From NCBI RefSeq assembly GCF_014189535.1, contig NZ_CP050308.1:3275001-3339000 (forward strand): 64,000 nt of DNA. The letters run 5' to 3'. The stretch is from Rhizobium lusitanum. GTDB lineage: Bacteria; Pseudomonadota; Alphaproteobacteria; Rhizobiales; Rhizobiaceae. Made by a program: the position numbers and the translations under genes. Under the pieces are notes generated by a model. It saw only the letters and a program-made list of their open reading frames with translations, ran no database searches and was not told the DNA's origin. Numbering within the stretch: the stretch's first letter is position 1; each line of letters starts with the position of its first letter. Of the stretch, positions 8,795-18,267 are shown piece by piece.

Positions 8795-8886
8795 GATGCG
8801 CTTGGATCACTCTTTCCATCCGCGCGGTATCGGTTATGGTGGCGCGAATTCACTGCCAAATCATAATTTTCGGAAGGAAACCCCTT

Positions 8887-9594
8887 ATGGCCGATCTGTC
8901 CTCATTTCCGATCACGAAGCGCTGGGCCGCCAGCAATCCGGATATTATCCAGCTCTATTCGCTGCCGACGCCGAACGGCGCCAAGGTTTCGATCGCGCTC
9001 GAGGAACTCGAACTTCCCTATGAGCCGCATCTGGTTTCTTTCGGCACCAACGACCAGAAATCGCCGGAGTTCATCTCGCTGAACCCGAACGGCCGCATTC
9101 CGGCAATCATCGATCCCAATGGTCCCGGCGGCAAGCCGATCGGTCTGTTCGAATCCGGCGCTATCCTCGTTTATCTCGCTGAAAAGACCGGCAAGCTGAT
9201 GCCGAAGGATGCGGCTGGGCGCTATGAGGTGTTGCAATGGGTGTTCTTCCAGATGGGCGGCATCGGTCCAATGTTCGGCCAGTTCGGCCATTTTTTCAAA
9301 TTCGCCGCCGACAAGGTCGCCAACAATTCCTATCCGGTGGAGCGCTATCGCGATGAGGCCAAGCGCCTGCTCAGCGTCCTGGAGGACCGCCTGAAGGATC
9401 GCCAGTGGATCATGGGCGACGAATACACCATCGCCGACATCACCACCTTCCCGTGGGTCCGCGGCGTCGACGTCTTCTACGGCGGTCGCGAGGTTCTCGA
9501 ACTCGCAAGCTTCCCGTCGGTCATGGCCTGGGTCGAGCGCGCGACTGCACGCCCGGCGAGCCAGCGCGGGCTGAATATTCCGAAGCGGGATTGA
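8887..9594 (+). CDS. Glutathione S-transferase, nu-class-like (YfcG/YghU type)
   Basis: A 235-residue thioredoxin-fold GST. The N-terminal domain has 'QLYSLPTPNGAKVSIALEELELPYE' and the glutathione gamma-Glu contact 'FESGAILVYLAEK' (about residues 95-108). The C-terminal helical domain has the 'YTIADITTFPWVRG' N-capping motif. The wording 'TPNGAKV' and 'LNPNGRIPAI' is typical of the nu class, which shows disulfide-bond reductase activity with glutathione. ATG 8887 has a GGAAGGA ribosome site. It shares a palindromic control region with doxX, pointing to a redox or electrophile response. Confidence 0.92.
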   Translation: MADLSSFPITKRWAASNPDIIQLYSLPTPNGAKVSIALEELELPYEPHLVSFGTNDQKSPEFISLNPNGRIPAIIDPNGPGGKPIGLFESGAILVYLAEKTGKLMPKDAAGRYEVLQWVFFQMGGIGPMFGQFGHFFKFAADKVANNSYPVERYRDEAKRLLSVLEDRLKDRQWIMGDEYTIADITTFPWVRGVDVFYGGREVLELASFPSVMAWVERATARPASQRGLNIPKRD

Positions 9595-9619
9595 TATTGA
9601 GCGTGTCTGCGCGAGATCG

Positions 9620-9648
9620 AAGGCCGGTCCGAAAGGATCGGCCTTTTG
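9620..9648 (+). terminator. Terminator of the GST gene
   Basis: AAGGCCGGTCC and GGATCGGCCTT pair around a GAAA tetraloop with one G-U pair, followed by TTTT. It ends 26-54 bases after the GST stop. Confidence 0.8.
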
Positions 9649-9659
9649 CATTCGGGCCT

Positions 9660-10163
9660 CTACTGACGAGCCGCCAACTGGCTGCCCGGATCCGGTTTGA
9701 AGCGCGGAAACAGGAAAACGCCCACCATGCTGCCGGCGTGCTTTCCTTCCGTGCCGATCGATTCTCCAACGCAGAAGATCGGCTGGCGATGCCCGCCGAC
9801 GCCGAGAGCTGTGGTGGAGTAGCAAAAGCTGGAGGAGGAGGTTGCCGCCTGCTCGAACAGGTCGAGGATACGGGCGCGGTCATTGGCGTCATAGCAATGC
9901 ATCAGGCTTAACAGGCCGCATTCCGACGCAGTCAGCCCGTGCAGCATGGTGCTCCACTGGCCGAGCTTGATGATGCCGCTCGCCAGATCGCCGGTCCAGC
10001 CTTCGGTAACGCAGAACTGCGCCAGAAGATCTGGATCGTGACCGTCAAACTCCAGGGATCCCGGAGCGAAAGGTGCGGCAAGGCTGGCCCTGGCAATCTT
10101 GAACAAGATGTTCCCCAACTTGAGACGCGGGTTCCCCTGCGCGCGCTTCAATCGAAATTCCAT
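9660..10163 (-). CDS. Uncharacterised protein, possibly PAS-like
   Basis: A 167-residue soluble protein without signal peptide or membrane segment. I do not recognise a named family. The middle (about residues 50-130: 'GIIKLGQWSTMLHGL', 'CGLLSLMHCYDANDRARILDLFEQA', 'RQPIFCVGES') has the alternating pattern of a PAS-like domain, including a helix ending in 'DR..IL.LF.QA', but this is only a resemblance. The N-terminus is basic. It is a single-gene unit on the minus strand. A 15-bp palindrome that could mask its ribosome site lies 11 bases before the start. Confidence 0.6.
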   Translation of the reverse strand: MEFRLKRAQGNPRLKLGNILFKIARASLAAPFAPGSLEFDGHDPDLLAQFCVTEGWTGDLASGIIKLGQWSTMLHGLTASECGLLSLMHCYDANDRARILDLFEQAATSSSSFCYSTTALGVGGHRQPIFCVGESIGTEGKHAGSMVGVFLFPRFKPDPGSQLAARQ

Positions 10164-10174
10164 GCAGTAACGAA

Positions 10175-10189
10175 CGGAGCGTCGCTCCG
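10175..10189 (-). promoter_or_regulatory. Palindrome directly upstream of the gene at 9660-10163
   Basis: CGGAGCG-T-CGCTCCG is a perfect 15-bp palindrome 11 bases upstream of the ATG on the minus strand. It contains the only GGAG-like ribosome site nearby. It could be a repressor operator or an RNA hairpin hiding the Shine-Dalgarno. Confidence 0.4.
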
Positions 10190-10512
10190 CATATTGCCAC
10201 AGCTACGGGTCGGCGAAGCGGCCGCCGCGCCAAACCCATCCGCAACAGGTGCCTCCGGATTCCTAGCTTAGTTCACCAAGTTAACTTAAGTAATAAATCC
10301 AGGCGTATTTGCTATCAAAAAGGTTATGACTGTCCCCGATTGCGCATCATGCGCTGAAAACAAGTAGAAAAAGAGTCTTCAGCAGCAACCTCCGCTCAAA
10401 TCGCTGCGCTGCGATTTATAGGAGATTTTCCGAAAACGGCAATGGGGCAAACTCTGTAAATTCCCACGGGTACGAAATCTTATATTTCAAGTATCGAAAC
10501 AGTCTTGGTGCA
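10190..10512. other. Gene-free stretch before the groEL terminator
   Basis: About 320 bases of lower-GC sequence with no convincing gene. Noted are an AT-rich piece with GTTAAC and CTTAAG palindromes (around 10280-10290) and a small hairpin AAATCGC / GCGATTT with a six-base loop (10398-10417). Promoter elements for the minus-strand gene ending at 10163 may lie here but are not clear. Confidence 0.5.
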
Positions 10513-10540
10513 AACAAAAAGGGCGGCCCGAGAGCCGCCC
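10513..10540 (-). terminator. Rho-independent terminator of groESL
   Basis: On the minus strand GGGCGGC (10534-10540) and GCCGCCC (10521-10527) pair around a six-base loop and are followed by TTTTTGTT. It lies about 50 bases past the groEL stop. Confidence 0.9.
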
Positions 10541-10592
10541 TTCGTCAATTCCGGATGCCGGAATAGACAGCCGCAATAAGGCTAAGGCCTTA

Positions 10593-12266
<1,674 letters not shown>

Positions 12267-12309
12267 TTATGGCCCGTCAGCTGTATCGGAAAAGGGGAAA
12301 CCGGCTGGA

Positions 12310-12606
12310 TTAGCCGATGATGCCCATGATGTCGGCTTCCTTCATGATGAGAAGGTCTTCGCCGTCAAGCTTGACTTCGGTGCCCGACCACTTGCCGAAC
12401 AGGATGCGGTCGCCGGCCTTGACGTCCAGGGGGACGATCTTGCCGGAGTCATCACGAACGCCGGAGCCTACGGCGACGATTTCGCCTTCCTGCGGCTTTT
12501 CCTTGGCGGTATCGGGAATGATGATACCACCCTTGGTCTTTGCTTCGGACTCGACGCGACGTACGACGACGCGGTCATGAAGGGGGCGGAAATTGGTGCT
12601 TGCCAT
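12310..12606 (-). CDS. groES: Co-chaperonin GroES
   Basis: A 98-residue co-chaperonin that caps GroEL as a heptameric lid. It shows the classic '[27 protein letters not shown]' start including the mobile loop (about residues 17-33), '[15 protein letters not shown]' and the C-terminal '[12 protein letters not shown]'. It is the first gene of the groESL operon. The leader between promoter and ATG contains a CIRCE inverted repeat placed at about +1 to +27. Confidence 0.98.
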   Translation of the reverse strand: MASTNFRPLHDRVVVRRVESEAKTKGGIIIPDTAKEKPQEGEIVAVGSGVRDDSGKIVPLDVKAGDRILFGKWSGTEVKLDGEDLLIMKEADIMGIIG

Positions 12607-12664
12607 TGTCTAATCCCTCGATCAAATGACTTCACGGATCAGCGGGGGATCCGTATGGGGCTTG

Positions 12665-12691
12665 TTAGCACTCAGCCTTGGCGAGTGCTAG
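12665..12691. promoter_or_regulatory. CIRCE element (HrcA operator) of groESL
   Basis: TTAGCACTC, nine bases, then GAGTGCTAG: the CIRCE consensus TTAGCACTC-N9-GAGTGCTAA with one mismatch in the last base. It sits immediately downstream of the predicted transcription start of groESL, where HrcA repressor would block transcription. Confidence 0.95.
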
Positions 12692-12698
12692 CGACGGA

Positions 12699-12727
12699 GA
12701 TTTAGGGTTGGGCTCCAGGTGAGTCAA
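12699..12727 (-). promoter_or_regulatory. groESL promoter
   Basis: On the minus strand a -35 TTGACT (complement of 12722-12727) and a -10 TAAATC (complement of 12699-12704) are separated by 17 bases, placing the start at the edge of CIRCE. The same sequence also resembles an alphaproteobacterial RpoH promoter (CTTG, then CCTAAAT), so dual control is possible. Confidence 0.75.
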
Positions 12728-12773
12728 GGACGCTCGTGACGAATTTTTTAGCAAAAAGCGTAGGCGGGGAGCG

Positions 12774-14219
12774 TTGACTGGCGTGATCGGAGTGTCCACG
12801 CCGGGCGAGATAGCGCCTAAACCGGTCTTTTCTGAGGCTGTCCGCGTCTGGGCGCGCATCGGTTGCCTGAGCTTCGGCGGCCCTGCCGGGCAGATCGCAT
12901 TGATGCATCGCGTTCTGGTCGACGAGAAGCGCTGGGTCGATGAGGAGCGCTTCCTGCATGCGCTGAGCTACTGCATGTTGCTGCCTGGACCGGAGGCGCA
13001 GCAGCTCGCCACCTATATCGGCTGGCTGCTGCATGGCTGGCGCGGTGGCCTGATTGCGGGACTGCTGTTCATCCTGCCGGGCTTTGTCGTCATCCTGGGG
13101 CTTTCGGCCTTCTATGCGCTGTTTCATGACACCGGACTGCTGGCGACCGTCTTCTTCGGCATCAAGGCCGGCGTGCTGGCAATCGTGCTGCAGGCGCTGA
13201 TCCGGCTGAGCAGCCGGGCGCTGAAGACGCGGTTTCATGTCGGCGTCGCGATCGCCAGCTTCCTGCTGCTCTTTGTCTTCGATCTGCCGTTTCCGCTGGT
13301 GGTGCTTCTGGCCGGACTTGCGGGCTATGGTCGGGTACTCCGCCGCGCCTACCGTGATGATCAATGGCGTCCGCGACTGCCTCGGCTCGCGCTTGCGGGC
13401 ACCGGCAAAAGCGTTCTGCGAAGTGTCCGCGTGCGAAAAACCCTTCTCACGCTTCTATGCTGGCTGGCGATCTGGCAGGCGCCGCTGTTGCTGATCCACG
13501 GCCTCGATGGTCCGAAGGATATCATCGCCGAAACCCTGAGCGGCGAAACCAATGTCTTCGGTGCCATCTTCTCTTTCTTTTCCCGCATGGCGGTCGTCAC
13601 CTTCGGCGGCGCCTATGCGGTGCTGGCCTATGTGGCGCAGACGGCGGTGCAGCATTATGCCTGGCTACGGCCGGGCGAGATGCTGGATGGGCTGGCGCTG
13701 GCGGAGACGACGCCGGGGCCGCTGGTGCTGGTTCTCTGTTTCGTCGGGTTCATGGCCGGCTTCCGCAATCCGTTCGGCTTCGATCCGCTGACGGCGGGCT
13801 TTCTCGGCGCCGGCCTCGCAGCCTGGGCGACCTTCGTGCCGAGCTTCCTCTTCATCTTTGCCGGCGCGCCCTATATCGAGCGGCTGCGCGGTCATGCTGG
13901 TCTGTCGGCCGCTCTTGCGGCGATCACCGCGGCGATTGTCGGGGTCATGACCAATCTGTCGCTCTGGTTCGGCCTGCATGTGCTTTTTGCCGATGTCGGC
14001 AGGCTGGTGCTTTGGAGTCGCCGCATCGACGTCCAGGGTAGCGACTACGTCAATGTCCCGATCGCCGGCATCGCCTGGCCGACATGGGCGACGCTCGACA
14101 TCTCGGCGCTGCTGCTTTTCACGCTCGCCGTCGTGCTGGTCTTCCGGCATCGGGCGGGCGTGGCAACCGTGCTCGGCGTGTCCGCCCTGGCCGGCTGTCT
14201 GCTCCGTCTTGCCCATTGA
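12774..14219 (+). CDS. chrA: Chromate transporter, CHR family
   Basis: A long-chain chromate efflux protein with two homologous CHR domains, 481 residues and about ten to twelve hydrophobic segments. Domain one has 'CLSFGGPAGQIALMHR' and 'LLPGPEAQQLATYIGW'; domain two repeats the pattern with 'VVTFGGAYAVLAYVAQ' and 'ETTPGPLVLVLCFVGFMAGF'. The paired GGP/PGP motifs are the family signature. It would export chromate across the inner membrane; the physiological ion may differ. The start is uncertain: TTG 12774 is given, with GTG 12783 and 12792 as alternatives near a GGGGAG. No chrB regulator is nearby. Confidence 0.9.
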   Translation: MTGVIGVSTPGEIAPKPVFSEAVRVWARIGCLSFGGPAGQIALMHRVLVDEKRWVDEERFLHALSYCMLLPGPEAQQLATYIGWLLHGWRGGLIAGLLFILPGFVVILGLSAFYALFHDTGLLATVFFGIKAGVLAIVLQALIRLSSRALKTRFHVGVAIASFLLLFVFDLPFPLVVLLAGLAGYGRVLRRAYRDDQWRPRLPRLALAGTGKSVLRSVRVRKTLLTLLCWLAIWQAPLLLIHGLDGPKDIIAETLSGETNVFGAIFSFFSRMAVVTFGGAYAVLAYVAQTAVQHYAWLRPGEMLDGLALAETTPGPLVLVLCFVGFMAGFRNPFGFDPLTAGFLGAGLAAWATFVPSFLFIFAGAPYIERLRGHAGLSAALAAITAAIVGVMTNLSLWFGLHVLFADVGRLVLWSRRIDVQGSDYVNVPIAGIAWPTWATLDISALLLFTLAVVLVFRHRAGVATVLGVSALAGCLLRLAH

Positions 14220-14323
14220 GGCGCATGCGGCGCGTGTGCAATGCAAAAACCTGCGCTGCACTCTTGTAATTTGCCAGCCGGTTTGCGATGTCAGCCCTTG
14301 ATTTCTTTGAGTGCGAGGACTGC

Positions 14324-15172
14324 ATGGGCAAGCGTATCGAAAGCTTTCGCGAGATCGGCGGACATTATGATGTCGCGCTCTGCGATGTCTGGGGTGTGCT
14401 GCACAATGGCGTTTCCGCCTATCCGGACGCACCTGCTGCGCTCGAGGCGGCACGCGGCGAAGGCCTGACTGTCGTCCTCATTACCAATTCCCCCCGCGTT
14501 GCGCCGAAAGTGGTCGAGCAGTTGCGCCAGATCGGCATTCCCGACAGCGCCTATGACCGCATCGTCACCTCCGGCGACGTGACCCGCCGCCTGATCGCTG
14601 AGGGACCGAAGAAAGTCTTCCTGCTCGGTCCCGAGCGCGACACCGGCATTCTCGAAGGACTGGACGTGGTGCGCGTCGAGGCGGAGGAGGCTGAGAGCAT
14701 CGTCTGCACCGGCTTCTTCGATGACGAGACCGAAACACCCGACGATTATACCGAAATGCTGACGGCTTGGGCTGCCCGCAAGGTGCCGCTGATCTGCGCC
14801 AATCCCGATCTCGTGGTCGAGCGCGGCCACCGTATGATCCCTTGTGCCGGCGCCATGGCCGCTTACTACGACCGTCTCGGCGGCGAGACCCGAATTGCCG
14901 GCAAGCCGCATCAGCCGATCTACGATGCTTCGATCGCAGCCGCCCGCGACGTTCGCGGCGAATTCCCGCTGTCGCGCGTCATTGCCATCGGCGATGGCAT
15001 GCCGACCGATGTGCGTGGCGCGCTCGATTACGGTCTCGATCTTCTTTATATCAGCCATGGCATCCATGCCCGCGAATATGTCGTCGACGGTCACACCGAC
15101 GAGGCAGCGCTTGGCGCCTTCCTGGCGCGCGAGCAGGCGTCGCCGAAGTGGTGGATGCCGCGCCTTGTCTGA
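14324..15172 (+). CDS. HAD-superfamily class IIA hydrolase (TIGR01459 type)
   Basis: A 282-residue HAD phosphatase of the NagD-like class IIA group. Motif I is 'VALCDVWGVLHNG' (a DxWGVLhnG variant), followed by 'VVLITNSPR' (motif II), the class IIA cap domain, and 'RVIAIGDGMPTDVRGA' (motif IV, GDxxxTDv). Such enzymes dephosphorylate small sugar or nucleotide phosphates; the substrate of this subgroup is not known. The start at 14324 has a GAGGA six bases before the ATG; an upstream ATG at 14288 has none. ribF begins 15 bases after the stop, so the two are probably cotranscribed. Confidence 0.88.
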   Translation: MGKRIESFREIGGHYDVALCDVWGVLHNGVSAYPDAPAALEAARGEGLTVVLITNSPRVAPKVVEQLRQIGIPDSAYDRIVTSGDVTRRLIAEGPKKVFLLGPERDTGILEGLDVVRVEAEEAESIVCTGFFDDETETPDDYTEMLTAWAARKVPLICANPDLVVERGHRMIPCAGAMAAYYDRLGGETRIAGKPHQPIYDASIAAARDVRGEFPLSRVIAIGDGMPTDVRGALDYGLDLLYISHGIHAREYVVDGHTDEAALGAFLAREQASPKWWMPRLV

Positions 15173-15187
15173 GGAGAGGGGTAGCCG

Positions 15188-16171
15188 ATGACCGTTTTCC
15201 ATCGCAACGAGACCCGCGAGCCGCTGCCCGACAATCTGAAGGGCGGCGTCATCGCCATCGGCAATTTCGATGGCGTGCATCGCGGCCATCAATCTGTGCT
15301 CGATCGCGCGCTGGAGATTGCCCGGGAGCGCGGCGTGCCGGCGCTGGTCTTGACCTTCGAGCCGCATCCACGCACCGTCTTCAAGCCCGATCATCCGGTG
15401 TTCCGCGTGACGCCGGCGCCGCTAAAGGCCCGTCTCCTCGAAGCGATGGGCTTCAACGCTGTCATCGAATATCCCTTCGACCGGGCCTTTTCGCAGCGCT
15501 CCGCCGACGAGTTCGTCCATTCGATCCTGATCGACTGGCTGCATGCGTCCGAAGTCGTCACCGGCTTCGATTTCCATTTCGGCCATGATCGCCAGGGCGG
15601 CCCGGCCTTCCTGATGAATGCCGGCAGCAAGCATGGTTTCGGCGTGACGCTGATCGACGCCTTCCGCGATGAAAATGCCGACGTGGTTTCGTCGAGCCGC
15701 ATCCGGACATTGCTCACCGAAGGGGAGGTGGCCGAGGCCGCCGGCCTACTCGGTTATCGCTATACGGTCGAAGCCGAAGTGATCGGCGGCGAACAGCTTG
15801 GCCGCACACTCGGCTTCCCGACTGCTAACATGCGGCTGCCGCCCGAAGTGGAGCTGAAACCCGGTATCTACGCCGTGCGTTTCCGTGCCGCCGATGGCGT
15901 CATCCGCGATGCCGTCGCCAGCTATGGCCGTCGTCCGACGGTCACCGACAATGGCGCGCCGCTGCTCGAAACCTTCGTCTTCGATTTCAGCGGCGATCTC
16001 TACGGCCAGATCTGTTCCGTCTCCTTCTTCGGTTATCTTCGCCCCGAACTGAAGTTCGACGGCCTCGATCCGCTGGTGGCGCAGATCAAGAGGGACGAGG
16101 AAGAGGCGAGGGCGCTGCTCGCCGGCATCCGTCCGCTCGGCGACATCGATCGGGCCATCGCCTTTTCCTGA
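15188..16171 (+). CDS. ribF: Bifunctional riboflavin kinase / FAD synthetase
   Basis: Makes FMN from riboflavin and ATP and then adenylates FMN to FAD. The 327-residue protein has the N-terminal nucleotidyltransferase domain with 'VIAIGNFDGVHRGHQ' (HxGH-type site, about residues 20-34) and the 'SSSRIRTLLTEGEV' loop. The C-terminal kinase domain has 'GRTLGFPTANM' (about 205-215). ATG 15188 follows a GGAGAGGGG site. It probably shares a transcript with the HAD phosphatase upstream. Confidence 0.96.
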   Translation: MTVFHRNETREPLPDNLKGGVIAIGNFDGVHRGHQSVLDRALEIARERGVPALVLTFEPHPRTVFKPDHPVFRVTPAPLKARLLEAMGFNAVIEYPFDRAFSQRSADEFVHSILIDWLHASEVVTGFDFHFGHDRQGGPAFLMNAGSKHGFGVTLIDAFRDENADVVSSSRIRTLLTEGEVAEAAGLLGYRYTVEAEVIGGEQLGRTLGFPTANMRLPPEVELKPGIYAVRFRAADGVIRDAVASYGRRPTVTDNGAPLLETFVFDFSGDLYGQICSVSFFGYLRPELKFDGLDPLVAQIKRDEEEARALLAGIRPLGDIDRAIAFS

Positions 16172-16306
16172 TGTTGCGCAAGGGATTGGGTGGGTAAAGT
16201 TTGCCGCGCCGCAGCATTTTTTTGCCTTGAGCCAAGCGTCATATGCGTTAATCCTTATCCGCGATCAGGCGTGAGTCGGTGCGCCAGTCTCCGAAAGGCA
16301 CTCGAA

Positions 16307-16504
16307 ATGGATAAACGCTTTGGGACGGCGGCCTGCTGGCTGCTTGTCATTCCCTATATTGGCTTGCTCTGGGTCCCCTTTTACAACGCTCACGATCCGG
16401 TTCTCTTCGGTTTCCCCTTCTTCTATTGGTACCAGCTCGCCTGGGTGCCGATCACCGCTTTCCTGACCTGGATCGCCTACCGGAGCATGCGCCATGATGA
16501 CTGA
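16307..16504 (+). CDS. DUF3311 small membrane protein, probable permease partner
   Basis: A 65-residue membrane protein with two hydrophobic helices (CWLLVIPYIGLLWVPFY and YQLAWVPITAFLTWIAY) separated by a short loop, the layout of DUF3311. These proteins are usually encoded directly upstream of SSS-family solute symporters and are assumed to be small accessory subunits. Here the 3' end overlaps the mctP start by 11 bases, strong evidence for coupled translation. The ATG at 16307 is preceded by a weak GAAAGGCA site. Confidence 0.88.
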   Translation: MDKRFGTAACWLLVIPYIGLLWVPFYNAHDPVLFGFPFFYWYQLAWVPITAFLTWIAYRSMRHDD

Positions 16505-17969
16505 TATCGACCCGACGGCACTTGCCGTCTTCATTTTCTTCATGGTGCTGGTAACCGTCATGGGCTTTGTCGCCGCGCGCTGGCGCAGGCCGAAGACCCT
16601 TGCCAGTATCGACGAATGGGGCCTTGGCGGCCGCAACTTCGGCACCTGGATCACCTGGTTCCTCGTCGGCGGCGACTTTTACACCGCCTATACCGTGATT
16701 GCCGTCCCGGCCCTGGTCTACACGGTCGGCGCCTATGGCTTCTTCGCGCTGCCCTATACGATCGTCGTTTATCCCTTCGTCTTCATGGTGATGCCGCTTC
16801 TCTGGAAGCGCGCGAAGGATCATGGCTACGTCACGGCGGGCGATGTCGTGCATGGTCAATACGGCTCGCGTGCGCTCGAACTGGCAGTTGCCGCGACCGG
16901 CGTCATCGCCACCATGCCCTATATCGCCTTGCAGCTCGTCGGCATGACGGCGGTGTTCAAGGCGCTGGGCCTGCATGGCGAATTCCCGCTCGCCGTCGCC
17001 TTCATCATCCTGGCGCTCTATACCTATTCGGCGGGCCTTCGCGCTCCGGCACTGATCGCCTTCGTCAAGGACATCATGATCTACATCGTGGTGATCGCTG
17101 CCATTGCGCTCATTCCGGCCAAGCTCGGCGGCTACGCCAATGTCTTTGCTTCCGCCGATGCGGCTTTCCAGGCCAAGGGGGCAGGCAGCCTGGTGCTCGG
17201 CGGCAACCAGTATGTCGCCTATGCGACGCTGGCGCTCGGCTCGGCGCTGGCTGCCTTCATGTATCCGCACACGCTGACCGGCATTTTTGCCTCCAACAGC
17301 GGCAACACCATCCGCAAGAATGCCGTGATGCTGCCGGCCTATACGCTGCTGCTCGGCCTGCTGGCCCTGCTCGGCTATATGGGCCACGCGGCAAATCTGA
17401 AGCTGGATAGCCCCAATGATGTCGTGCCGGCGCTGTTCCAGTCGCTGTTTTCAAGCTGGTTTGCCGGTTTCGCCTTCGCGGCCATCGCGATTGGTGCGCT
17501 GGTGCCGGCTGCCGTGATGAGCATTGGCGCCGCCAACCTCTTCACCCGCAACTTCTGGAAGGCTTACATCAATCCGCAGGTCTCTGATGCCGGCGAGGCG
17601 AAGGTTGCCAAGATGACCTCGCTGGTCGTCAAGGTCGGCGCGCTTCTCGTCATCATCTTCCTGCCGACGCAGTTCGCGCTTGACCTGCAGCTGCTCGGCG
17701 GCATCTGGATCCTGCAGACGCTGCCGGCGCTGGTCTTCGGCCTCTATACCAAGTGGTTCCGCGCGCCCGCTCTGCTGGCCGGCTGGGTCGTCGGCTTCTT
17801 TGGCGGTACCTATCTTGTCTGGGATGCCGGCTGGAAACCGCTGCATATGGTCTCTCTCGGAGATACCAGCTTCACCGTCTACACGGGACTGCTGGCGCTG
17901 GCCGCCAATATCATCGTGTCGGTGATCCTCAACGCGGTCATACCGGCGCGCGCTCCGGCCCACGCCTGA
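16494..17969 (+). CDS. mctP: Monocarboxylate permease MctP (SSS family)
   Basis: A 491-residue sodium:solute symporter with about 13 transmembrane helices. It resembles the rhizobial MctP uptake system for lactate, pyruvate and alanine: 'GGRNFGTWITWFLVGGDFYTAYT' near residues 42-64, 'PYIALQLVGMTAVF' and the symporter signature region 'FMYPHTLTGIFASNSGNTIRKNA' in the middle. The start ATG lies inside the DUF3311 gene. In R. leguminosarum mctP is controlled by the MctSR two-component system, which is not in this window. A terminator follows 20 bases after the stop. The substrate is inferred by similarity. Confidence 0.88.
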   Translation: MMTDIDPTALAVFIFFMVLVTVMGFVAARWRRPKTLASIDEWGLGGRNFGTWITWFLVGGDFYTAYTVIAVPALVYTVGAYGFFALPYTIVVYPFVFMVMPLLWKRAKDHGYVTAGDVVHGQYGSRALELAVAATGVIATMPYIALQLVGMTAVFKALGLHGEFPLAVAFIILALYTYSAGLRAPALIAFVKDIMIYIVVIAAIALIPAKLGGYANVFASADAAFQAKGAGSLVLGGNQYVAYATLALGSALAAFMYPHTLTGIFASNSGNTIRKNAVMLPAYTLLLGLLALLGYMGHAANLKLDSPNDVVPALFQSLFSSWFAGFAFAAIAIGALVPAAVMSIGAANLFTRNFWKAYINPQVSDAGEAKVAKMTSLVVKVGALLVIIFLPTQFALDLQLLGGIWILQTLPALVFGLYTKWFRAPALLAGWVVGFFGGTYLVWDAGWKPLHMVSLGDTSFTVYTGLLALAANIIVSVILNAVIPARAPAHA

Positions 17970-17989
17970 TCGGGCCGGCTCCACAATCA

Positions 17990-18017
17990 GCCGCGGGCGG
18001 AAACGTCCGCGGCTTTT
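17990..18017 (+). terminator. Terminator of mctP
   Basis: GCCGCGGGCG (17990-17999) and CGTCCGCGGC (18004-18013) pair around a GAAA tetraloop with one G-U pair, followed by TTTT. Confidence 0.85.
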
Positions 18018-18122
18018 CTGTGCCTTGTCGCGGTGGATTCCTCTTCCTTTCCGCTCAAAAAGCGCTTATGAACCGCCCATTATGACCCAATTTCGGCTGA
18101 GCCTATCGATACGAATTATTGG

Positions 18123-18162
18123 CCCGGCCTTCCGCGCGCTTTAAGCTGCCGGAAGGTCCGGG
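18123..18162 (+). promoter_or_regulatory. Long stem-loop in the ileS leader
   Basis: CCCGG-CCTTCCG (18123-18134) pairs with CGGAAGG-T-CCGGG (18150-18162), a 12-bp stem with a single bulge, enclosing the palindrome GCTTTAAGC. It lies about 105 bases before the ileS ATG and lacks a clear T-run. It may be a leader regulatory hairpin; no T-box motif was seen. Confidence 0.4.
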
Positions 18163-18267
18163 TTCTTGGCGCCCGTTCTTGAGGCGCTACCGCCGCCGAA
18201 AAAATCCCCCTATGGCTGCGCCTTATTGGCGCGATATGCCCGAGACGCCGAGGCAATTGTCAGAACC

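Noticed and set aside
18100..18267. T-box riboswitch in front of ileS
   Set aside because: No T-box sequence or terminator/antiterminator pair; T-boxes are not expected in this group. Only a plain stem-loop is seen.
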